This document shows, piece by piece, positions 5,936-12,301 of a stretch of 12,301 nucleotides of DNA. Under the pieces are notes generated by a model. That model made no database searches. It was not told the origin of the DNA and worked only from the letters and a program-made list of their open reading frames with translations. Every line of letters starts with the position of its first letter. Within the stretch, counting starts at the first letter, position 1. Source of the stretch: Methylococcaceae bacterium (GTDB lineage Bacteria; Pseudomonadota; Gammaproteobacteria; Methylococcales; Methylomonadaceae); assembly GCA_005779525.1 (NCBI GenBank), contig SXIZ01000231.1:1-12301 (forward strand). Direction: 5' to 3'. The translations under genes and the position numbers were made by a program.

Positions 5936-7924
5936 ATGAATGTTGCGAAGTCTCCCTCTGACGCGCCTGCAGCGGCTGCCATTGATTTTTCTGCCAGCCT
6001 TTTGACGCAATTAAGAATGATCTGCAAGCTCTATCCCACGATTGACGCTGCATTAGCGCAGCTGGCGCATTTGAAAGCGGTGTTAACCTTGCCTAAGGGC
6101 ACCATTCATATTGTAAGCGATGTGCATGGGGAGTTTAAAAAGCTCAAACATATTATTAATAACGCTTCTGGCTCGTTGCGCCCCTTGGTAGAAGAGACCT
6201 TTGGCGAACGCTTAACCCTGGAAGAAAAACTCAATTTATTAAATCTAATTTATTATCCAAAAGAAACCTTCACCAATTTCACTGCACAACTGGCAAGCCA
6301 AGAAGCACGGAGTCTTTTTCTAAGAGAAACCATTAAACTTGAGTTTGAAATCTTACGCAAATTAGCCTGTCACTATAGTCTCAAAACCCTAGAACAAGTG
6401 TTCCCTGATCCCTATAAAGTGTTATTGCGGGAACTGTTATTTGCCCCGGTGGCCAACCACAAAGCAGCCTACTTTAATGCCATTTTTGACGAACTCGTGG
6501 CCCATGATAAGGATTTAGAGCTACTGAGGTTAGTTGCGCATGTTATCCGTAATCTATTGATCTCAGAACTGATCGTGGCTGGCGACTTGGGGGATCGTGG
6601 GCAGCGCATTGATAAAGTGATAGATTACCTAATGCGTCAGCCCAGCGTGGCAATCACCTGGGGGAATCATGATGTCTCTTGGATGGGAGCCTGTTTAGGT
6701 CAAGATGCCTGTATTGCGACAGTTATGCGCATTTCTTTGCGCTATCGACGCTTATCACAACTCGAAGAAGGCTATGGTATCCCGGTGGTACCCTTAGAGA
6801 AACTTGCTCGTACTGTGTACACCGACGATCCAGCGACGCATTTTGGCTGTAAAGGTGAAGGCTTACGCGATGATCAATTAATGGCAAGAATGCAAAAAGC
6901 CATGGCAATCATGCAATTTAAGTTAGAAGGGCAAACGATTCTGCGGCATCCAGAATATCAAATGGCGCACCGTAATTTATTGCACCGTATCGACCCGGTA
7001 GCTAAAACCGTCGAAGTCGATGGTCAAATTTATCCCTTACTGGATGATCATTTCCCGACCATCGATTGGAACGACCCCTATGCACTGTCACCGGAAGAAC
7101 AAGCGTGCATCGATCGCTTACGCACGTCGTTTTTACTGAGTCCGGTGCTCTGGCGACAAATGAGTTATGTGGCGCAACAAGGAGCGATGTATTTACGTCG
7201 CGACCACAATATTATTTTTCACGGTTGTGTTCCTGTCGATGCCGACGGCAAGTTGTTGAGCCTGGAGATAGATGGAGTGCAGTACTCTGGCAAAGCGCTG
7301 TTTGATGCCTTAAATAATGTGATTCAAAACGCTTTTCGCCATAAAGCCCAAAAAGATATCGATATGCTTTGGTATTTATGGACAGGGGCATTGTCACCGC
7401 TTTTTGGAAAAGACCGTATGGCAAGCTTTGAAACCTATTTTATTGCCGATAAGAATACCCATAAAGAACATAAAAACCCTTATTTCAATTTGATTCACAG
7501 CGCCGACTTTTGTGCCCAAATTTTTAGAGAATTTGGGGTGTCCGAGGAAGAAGGCTTGATAGTCAATGGCCATGTCCCAGTCAAACTTGAACAAGGCGAA
7601 AATCCTTTAAAAGACAGCGGCAAAGCCATCACCATTGATGGTGCTTTTTCCGAGGCCTATGGAGATAAAGGCTATACGCTTATTTTGGATGCTAAACGCA
7701 CTTGTTTAGCGCAACATCACCATTTTGAATCAGTCACTGAGGCCATTACCCAAGGTGCGGATATTATTCCGACTATTCAGGATCTAAGAACCTACACACC
7801 TTTTCGTACCGTTGGCGATACCGAAAAAGGCGAGGAAATCCGCCGAGAAATTGCGCTGATGGAGATGTTAATTCAAGCTTATAAACAAAATGCCATCACC
7901 GAACAACAAGCGATCAAAAATTAA
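5936..7924 (+). CDS. fbp: Class III fructose-1,6-bisphosphatase
   Basis: Hydrolyses fructose-1,6-bisphosphate to fructose-6-phosphate and phosphate, for gluconeogenesis or a sugar-phosphate cycle. 662 aa, matching the roughly 640-670 aa of Bacillus-type FBPase III and about twice the class I enzyme. It belongs to the calcineurin-like metallophosphoesterases: HIVSDVHGE (58-66), GDLGDRG (216-222) and WGNHD (242-246) are the metal-binding blocks, with FHGCVP (428-433), NGHVPV (544-549) and ITIDGAF further on. The class III FBPase pattern continues through the C-terminus with no visible frameshift. AGGA lies 6 nt before the ATG. It may be read with the preceding TIGR03790 gene. This class is common in Firmicutes and less typical in Gammaproteobacteria, so either old transfer or lineage-specific retention is possible. 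No kinase or aldolase partner is adjacent. Confidence 0.93.
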   Translation: MNVAKSPSDAPAAAAIDFSASLLTQLRMICKLYPTIDAALAQLAHLKAVLTLPKGTIHIVSDVHGEFKKLKHIINNASGSLRPLVEETFGERLTLEEKLNLLNLIYYPKETFTNFTAQLASQEARSLFLRETIKLEFEILRKLACHYSLKTLEQVFPDPYKVLLRELLFAPVANHKAAYFNAIFDELVAHDKDLELLRLVAHVIRNLLISELIVAGDLGDRGQRIDKVIDYLMRQPSVAITWGNHDVSWMGACLGQDACIATVMRISLRYRRLSQLEEGYGIPVVPLEKLARTVYTDDPATHFGCKGEGLRDDQLMARMQKAMAIMQFKLEGQTILRHPEYQMAHRNLLHRIDPVAKTVEVDGQIYPLLDDHFPTIDWNDPYALSPEEQACIDRLRTSFLLSPVLWRQMSYVAQQGAMYLRRDHNIIFHGCVPVDADGKLLSLEIDGVQYSGKALFDALNNVIQNAFRHKAQKDIDMLWYLWTGALSPLFGKDRMASFETYFIADKNTHKEHKNPYFNLIHSADFCAQIFREFGVSEEEGLIVNGHVPVKLEQGENPLKDSGKAITIDGAFSEAYGDKGYTLILDAKRTCLAQHHHFESVTEAITQGADIIPTIQDLRTYTPFRTVGDTEKGEEIRREIALMEMLIQAYKQNAITEQQAIKN

Positions 7925-7980
7925 TTGGTGTGGATTTTGCTTAATTCCATCTGACTCATTGAGAAAACAATGTGTGCGCT

Positions 7981-8019
7981 ATTGCCTAAGATGAAACTCT
8001 CTAGTTACTCTTGGGCAAT
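7981..8019 (+). promoter_or_regulatory. Long stem in the fbp-acnB intergenic region
   Basis: ATTGCCTAAGA (7981-7991) and TCTTGGGCAAT (8009-8019) pair over 11 positions with one G-U wobble around a 17-nt loop, and flanking GTGTG (7973-7977)/CACAC could extend it. It is followed by AAAAAT rather than a T run, so it is a poor intrinsic terminator in the plus direction. It may end fbp mRNA or be part of the acnB leader. Confidence 0.35.
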
Positions 8020-8078
8020 AAAAATCTCACACTAAGCTAACTATATCTATTAACATTCCTCTATCACCCATGAATTTA

Positions 8079-8095
8079 TTGATTCTCAGAATCAA
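8079..8095 (+). promoter_or_regulatory. Palindrome abutting the acnB ribosome binding site
   Basis: TTGATTC and GAATCAA form a perfect 7-bp inverted repeat around TCA. Its last two bases run into the Shine-Dalgarno AAAGGA (8094-8099), which is 5 nt before the acnB ATG. As RNA, the hairpin would crowd ribosome access; as DNA, it could be an operator. The 7-base gap between the TTGAT and ATCAA halves is not FNR spacing. Function is inferred. Confidence 0.4.
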
Positions 8096-8104
8096 AGGAC
8101 ATTT

Positions 8105-10657
8105 ATGCTAGCAAACTACCGTCAACATATTGCTGATCGCGCCGCAGAAGGTGTTGTGCCTAAACCTTTAAATGCTGAACAAACTGCAGCTCTGGTTGAA
8201 TTGATCAAACAGCCGCCTGCAGGCGAAGCTGAATTTCTTCTGGATTTACTGAGCAATCGCATACCCGCTGGGGTCGATGAAGCTGCGTATGTTAAAGCGG
8301 GATTTTTAACTGCGGTAGCCAATGGTGAAGCCAATTCCCCCATATTAAGCCCGCAACGCGCTACTGAATTATTAGGCACCATGTTAGGCGGCTATAATAT
8401 TGCGCCGTTAATTGCTTTGCTAGATAACGCCGAACTCGCTCCCATCGCAGCCCAGGCTCTAAAACATACCTTGCTGGTATTTGAAGCCTTTCATGATGTC
8501 AAAGAAAAAGCTGACGCAGGCAATAGTTTTGCCTTAGACGTTTTAAAATCTTGGGCAGAAGCCGAATGGTTTACCGCAAAACCCGAGGTGCCTGCCAAGA
8601 TGACGGTCACCGTCTTTAAAGTGACCGGAGAAACCAATACGGACGACTTATCACCTGCACCAGACGCTTGGTCCAGACCTGATATTCCATTGCATGCTAA
8701 AGCTATGCTCAAAATACCGCGCGAAGGTATTAGCAATGCTGAACAACAAATTCTGGAGTTGAAAGCTAAAGGCTTTCCGGTGGCTTATGTGGGCGATGTC
8801 GTGGGTACGGGTTCTTCGCGCAAATCTGCGACTAACTCAGTTTTATGGTATATCGGCAACGATATCCCCTTCATTCCCAATAAGCGTGATGGTGGCGTGT
8901 GTATCGGTGGCAAAATAGCACCGATTTTCTTTAATACCATGGAAGATTCTGGCGCGTTACCGTTTGAATGTGATGTTGCCCAGTTAGCGATGGGCGATGT
9001 GATTGATATTTACGTCTACGACGGTCAAGTTAAACGGCATGCAACTGACGAATTAATCACCCAATTTAGCTTGAAAACTGAAATCTTACTCGATGAAGTG
9101 CGTGCTGGCGGCCGTATTCCTTTAATCATTGGTCGTGGTCTAACCGATAGAGCACGTAAAGCGTTGGGATTAGCTCCATCTTCGGTATTTCGTCGCCCCA
9201 GTGATAATGTCCAGAGCAATAAAGGCTTCACCTTGGCGCAAAAAATGGTCGGTCAAGCCTGTGGCGTCGCTGGCGTGCGTCCTGGGACCTATTGCGAGCC
9301 ACACATGACCACTGTGGGCTCACAAGATACCACAGGGCCGATGACCCGCGACGAACTTAAAGATTTAGCGTGTTTAGGCTTTTCAGCGGACTTAGTAATG
9401 CAATCCTTTTGCCATACCGCAGCTTATCCCAAACCAATTGATGTCGAAATGCATCATTCCTTACCCGATTTTATTATGACCCGCGGTGGGGTGTCCTTAC
9501 GTCCCGGTGACGGTATTATTCACTCCTGGTTAAACCGAATGTTACTGCCTGATACCGTAGGCACTGGTGGTGATTCGCATACGCGTTTTCCGATTGGAAT
9601 TTCCTTTCCAGCAGGTTCTGGCTTAGTGGCCTTTGCTGCGGCAACGGGTGTTATGCCCCTCGATATGCCTGAATCAGTGTTGGTGCGTTTTAAAGGTAGC
9701 ATGCAACCGGGTATCACCTTGCGCGATTTAGTCAACGCTATTCCTTTGGCTGCTATAGAACGCGGCTTATTGACAGTCGAGAAAAAAGGCAAGAAAAACG
9801 TATTTTCGGGACGTATCCTCGAAATCGAAGGTTTGCCTAACTTAAAAATTGAACAAGCATTTGAATTATCCGATGCGTCAGCAGAACGTTCTGCAGCTGG
9901 ATGTACCATTAAATTAAATCCCGAACCCATACGCGAATATTTAAATTCCAATATTACGCTACTGAAATGGATGATTAGTGAAGGCTACGGCGATGTGCGC
10001 ACCTTAGAACGCCGAATTCAAAGCATGCAGGCATGGTTGGCTCAACCCGTACTCTTAGAAGCAGATGCCGACGCTGAATATTTTGAAATCCTGGAAATTG
10101 ATTTAGATAACATCAAAGAACCGATCTTAGCTTGTCCGAATGATCCTGATGATGTCAAAACTTTATCTGCCGTTGCAGGTACCGTGATTGATGAAGTATT
10201 TTTAGGCTCTTGTATGACCAATATTGGGCATTTCCGCGCCGCAGGCAAACTACTGGAAAAACACCAAGGTAATTTACCAACGGAACTTTGGATAGCTCCC
10301 CCTACCAAAATGGATACCGATCAGCTCACCCAAGAAGGCTATTACACTACCTTTAAAAGTGCTGGGGCACGGACGGAAATGCCAGGGTGTTCGTTATGCA
10401 TGGGTAATCAAGCGCGGGTGAAAGATAATTCCACGGTGGTCTCAACGTCTACACGTAATTTCCCAAATAGACTCGGTAATGGTGCCAATGTGTTTCTGGC
10501 CTCGGCAGAATTAGCGGCTGTGTGTTCAATTTTGGGTAAAATTCCAACCTTTGAAGAATACATGCAATTAATGCAAGTGAATGCCGAGAGTGAACAGGAT
10601 ATTTATCGGTATTTAAACTTTGATCAAATCGAAGCCTATCAGGCAGCAGCAGTTTAA
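8105..10657 (+). CDS. acnB: Aconitate hydratase B
   Basis: Interconverts citrate and isocitrate through cis-aconitate in the TCA cycle, using a [4Fe-4S] cluster. 850 aa, against 865 in E. coli. The AcnB domain order is visible: an N-terminal HEAT-like region (MLANYRQHIADRAAEG onward), the swivel domain with TVTVFKVTGETNTDDLSPAPD near 160-190 and VGTGSSRKSATNS near 235, then the catalytic core with VGTGGDSHTRFPIG. Cluster ligands C703 (GSCMTNIGHF), C762 and C765 (GCSLCMGN) sit exactly seven residues before E. coli C710, C769 and C772. A strong AAGGA precedes the ATG. E. coli apo-AcnB is reported to bind its own mRNA 3' region, which gives interest to the hairpins downstream here. No citrate synthase or prpC/prpF neighbours suggest specialised methylcitrate use. 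Confidence 0.97.
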   Translation: MLANYRQHIADRAAEGVVPKPLNAEQTAALVELIKQPPAGEAEFLLDLLSNRIPAGVDEAAYVKAGFLTAVANGEANSPILSPQRATELLGTMLGGYNIAPLIALLDNAELAPIAAQALKHTLLVFEAFHDVKEKADAGNSFALDVLKSWAEAEWFTAKPEVPAKMTVTVFKVTGETNTDDLSPAPDAWSRPDIPLHAKAMLKIPREGISNAEQQILELKAKGFPVAYVGDVVGTGSSRKSATNSVLWYIGNDIPFIPNKRDGGVCIGGKIAPIFFNTMEDSGALPFECDVAQLAMGDVIDIYVYDGQVKRHATDELITQFSLKTEILLDEVRAGGRIPLIIGRGLTDRARKALGLAPSSVFRRPSDNVQSNKGFTLAQKMVGQACGVAGVRPGTYCEPHMTTVGSQDTTGPMTRDELKDLACLGFSADLVMQSFCHTAAYPKPIDVEMHHSLPDFIMTRGGVSLRPGDGIIHSWLNRMLLPDTVGTGGDSHTRFPIGISFPAGSGLVAFAAATGVMPLDMPESVLVRFKGSMQPGITLRDLVNAIPLAAIERGLLTVEKKGKKNVFSGRILEIEGLPNLKIEQAFELSDASAERSAAGCTIKLNPEPIREYLNSNITLLKWMISEGYGDVRTLERRIQSMQAWLAQPVLLEADADAEYFEILEIDLDNIKEPILACPNDPDDVKTLSAVAGTVIDEVFLGSCMTNIGHFRAAGKLLEKHQGNLPTELWIAPPTKMDTDQLTQEGYYTTFKSAGARTEMPGCSLCMGNQARVKDNSTVVSTSTRNFPNRLGNGANVFLASAELAAVCSILGKIPTFEEYMQLMQVNAESEQDIYRYLNFDQIEAYQAAAV

Positions 10658-10671
10658 ATCGCAGGTGTTGT

Positions 10672-10702
10672 GAATATGGGGGGGGCGTAGCTTCCCATAT
10701 TC
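10672..10702 (+). other. Hairpin with G-rich loop after acnB
   Basis: GAATATGGG (10672-10680) and CCCATATTC (10694-10702) are perfect 9-bp arms. The left arm plus loop contains a run of eight G (10678-10685). It starts 15 bp past the acnB stop and is not followed by a T tract. It could protect the 3' end of acnB mRNA or bind a regulator. Confidence 0.45.
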
Positions 10703-10728
10703 TGACTCCGGTTTACCTTAGGGCTTAT

Positions 10729-10763
10729 TGTCACCCAGCCAAGACTTTCTTGGCTGGGTGACA
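10729..10763 (+). terminator. 16-bp perfect hairpin between acnB and zapE
   Basis: TGTCACCCAGCCAAGA (10729-10744) and TCTTGGCTGGGTGACA (10748-10763) pair perfectly with only a 3-nt CTT spacer. This is among the most stable stems in the window. It lies in the acnB 3' region and 40 bp before zapE. Neither strand has a T run after it, so it is not a textbook Rho-independent terminator. RNA stabilisation, partial attenuation of zapE, or a protein-bound palindrome are alternatives. Confidence 0.5.
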
Positions 10764-10803
10764 GGCATCCAAGGTATACACTTTAAGGCTGATTTGGGAT
10801 CAA

Positions 10804-11964
10804 ATGCTAAAAAAATTTTTTCAAACGACTGACACTGCGTCCAGCACAGCGCAGAAGATCGAATTATTGCAACACTATCAATTGCAAGTCTTTCAAGGGC
10901 ATATCGAAGTAGATTCCCAACAGCTCAAAATTATTGCGCAGCTGCAACAATTACAAAACAACTTAACGCAGCGCCAGCATTTGCTAACTACCCACTCTGC
11001 CAAACGTTGGTTAGGCAGCAAACCACAACCCTGTCGTCATATTTACCTCTATGGTGATGTGGGGACGGGTAAATCGATGCTGATGGACTTATTTTTCCAA
11101 CATTGTGCACTGCGCAAAAAACGCCGTGTACATTTTCATGCGTTTATGCAAGAAGTCCATGCTCGAATTCATGTGCTTAGACAACAAAATCATCCGCAAC
11201 TGATTCCTGCACTTGCCAAGGAAATCTACCAACAGGCAGAATTACTCTGTTTTGATGAGTTTCAAGTGACAGATATTGCCGATGCCATGATTTTAGGGCG
11301 ATTGTTTACCCATTTATTTGATTTAGGCATGGTTTTGGTACTGACGTCCAACCAGCACCCCGATCAACTGTATCAGCGTGGTCTACAACGTGAATTATTT
11401 TTACCGTTTATCGAACTGATTAAAAGCGCTGCTGACGTGCTAGAACTGAATAATCAGCAAGACTATCGGATGAAACATTTACGCGCGTTTCATCGACGTT
11501 ATTTCTTTCCGCTTAACGAATATGCTGATTATCTGATTCATCAGAGTTACGCCAAACTCACCAACGATGCTCCCAAAAAAGCAGGTAGATTGAATTTACT
11601 TGCCAGGACGATTAAGTTGACCGCAATTCATGCTGATATCGTTCTGGCAACGTTTAAAGAACTGTGTGAACAACCCTTAGGCGCGGCCGACTATCTGGTA
11701 CTTGCTAAACAGTTTAGCACCGTGATTTTAGCGGATATTCCTCGACTGGAATTGGAACAACGTAATGCAGCCTATCGTTTGATGATCTTAATTGATGTGT
11801 TATACGAACATAAAGTGAAATTGATTTGCAGCGCTGATGTGACTGCCGAAGAACTCTACCCTTATCAAGATAATTTGCCAGAATTTAAACGCACCATTTC
11901 AAGATTAATTGAAATGCAATCAGAAGCCTATTTACTAGGTCAAAATCAAACAATTTCCGCTTAA
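10804..11964 (+). CDS. zapE: Cell division protein ZapE (AFG1-like ATPase)
   Basis: P-loop ATPase that in E. coli associates with the FtsZ ring and is needed when division is stressed or oxygen is low. 386 aa, close to the usual 370-380. Walker A GDVGTGKS (84-91), preceded by RHIYLY; FHAFMQEVHARIH (117-129) is a family block; Walker B LLCFDEF (147-153) is followed by QVTDIADAMILGRLF; LVLTSNQHPDQLYQRGLQRELFLPFI (179-204) holds sensor 1 and the arginine-rich segment; LICSADVTAEELY near 340 is the C-terminal AFG1 motif. The Shine-Dalgarno is modest (GGGA, 4 nt before the ATG). The gene is 146 bp after acnB, separated by two hairpins, so it may have its own promoter, though none is clear. Bases 11965-12048 after the stop show nothing recognisable before repeat copy B. 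Confidence 0.93.
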   Translation: MLKKFFQTTDTASSTAQKIELLQHYQLQVFQGHIEVDSQQLKIIAQLQQLQNNLTQRQHLLTTHSAKRWLGSKPQPCRHIYLYGDVGTGKSMLMDLFFQHCALRKKRRVHFHAFMQEVHARIHVLRQQNHPQLIPALAKEIYQQAELLCFDEFQVTDIADAMILGRLFTHLFDLGMVLVLTSNQHPDQLYQRGLQRELFLPFIELIKSAADVLELNNQQDYRMKHLRAFHRRYFFPLNEYADYLIHQSYAKLTNDAPKKAGRLNLLARTIKLTAIHADIVLATFKELCEQPLGAADYLVLAKQFSTVILADIPRLELEQRNAAYRLMILIDVLYEHKVKLICSADVTAEELYPYQDNLPEFKRTISRLIEMQSEAYLLGQNQTISA

Positions 11965-12048
11965 AAATTACATGTGTTACTTTATGACTATTTATTTATA
12001 ACTGATGTTACGCAGATCGTTTTTGTAGCATAGAAAGGATCATGCTGA

Positions 12049-12296
12049 GTCGCTATCGCGAAGCTGTTTTAATCGGGTTTTCGCACCCGAGGGCGAAATA
12101 CTTTCTTTTGCTCCGCCAAAAGAAAGTATTCAAAGAAAAGGCGGCCCGGTTACCGCTTAAGTCTTGCGCTCCTCGTAGTTATCGGGGGGTGACAAAAGGG
12201 GCGTCCTGCCCCTTTGCCACCTTGCGGCATCCATGCCGCAACCCTTCGGGCTATTCCCGATAACTACTGCGGTGCTCGACGCGGTAAACGGGATAA
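12049..12296 (+). repeat. Dispersed structured repeat, copy B
   Basis: Ungapped partner of 3029-3276, with 12 differences. It folds better than copy A: the 12097-12130 hairpin AATACTTTCTTTTG/CAAAAGAAAGTATT is a perfect 14-bp stem; AGTTATCGGG (12177-12186) pairs fully with CCCGATAACT (12256-12265); and CCCGGTTACCGC (12145-12156) pairs with GCGGTAAACGGG (12281-12292) at 11 of 12 positions. Inside lie AAAGGGGC/GCCCCTTT (12195-12215) and TTGCGGCAT/ATGCCGCAA (12222-12241). It begins 84 bp after the zapE stop, like copy A's 88 bp after its upstream gene. The right flank is only five bases, so the true right boundary is not established. The 73-codon open frame across it is not a credible gene. Confidence 0.85.
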
Positions 12297-12301
12297 AAAC
12301 A

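Noticed and set aside
9520..9951. 143-codon minus-strand frame within acnB
   Set aside because: Shadow of the acnB coding frame; its sequence resembles no family and acnB is intact.
10729..10763. Textbook Rho-independent terminator for acnB
   Set aside because: The stem is excellent but no T run follows on either strand, so I keep only a cautious terminator-or-regulatory call.
12042..12263. 73-codon open frame across repeat copy B as a gene
   Set aside because: It is the same repeat-borne frame as in copy A. An AAAGG lies near its start (12034-12038), but the substitution pattern argues against coding.
3029..12296. The two repeats as ends of a composite transposon carrying leuB-fbp-acnB-zapE
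   Set aside because: They are direct repeats with no transposase, the genes between are housekeeping, and no target duplication is visible. Recombination between them could in principle delete the interval, but nothing shows it moved as a unit.

Overview
The window looks like chromosomal backbone of a gammaproteobacterium with fairly low GC. This is inferred from the gamma-type DnaE, a full-length AcnB with its usual HEAT-like N-terminal region, a ZapE ATPase, and strong AAGGA-type ribosome sites. Two genes are more sporadic: a class III (Bacillus-type) fructose-1,6-bisphosphatase and a secreted TIGR03790-family protein. I cannot fix the order or genus from sequence alone.

Layout. Positions 1-2065 hold the first 688 codons of dnaE on the minus strand, running off the left edge. 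Divergent from it is a TIGR04282/DUF2064-type transferase gene (2299-2940, +). A 548-base gap (2941-3488) follows; it holds copy A of a 248-bp structured repeat inside a pair of 14-bp inverted repeats, and a terminator-like hairpin for leuB. leuB (4586-3489, -) is divergent from a gene for a secreted protein of unknown function (4833-5882, +), which is followed 53 bp later by fbp (5936-7924, +). Then come acnB (8105-10657, +), with palindromic leader and trailer elements, and zapE (10804-11964, +). Copy B of the repeat (12049-12296) sits 84 bp after zapE.

How the genes relate. LeuB (leucine synthesis), Fbp (gluconeogenesis or sugar-phosphate cycling) and AcnB (TCA cycle) are central metabolism; DnaE and ZapE serve replication and division. 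There is no single pathway operon. Only the TIGR03790 gene and fbp are close enough to suggest one transcript.

The least ordinary content is the repeat pair. The two copies align without gaps over 248 bp with 12 substitutions. They fold on paper into three hairpins followed by a nested, branched stem system. Nine of the 12 substitutions would change the only ORF shared by both copies, while three restore pairing in copy B. This points to a structured mobile or RNA-level element rather than a small protein gene. No phage, transposase, CRISPR array, tRNA or rRNA was seen.
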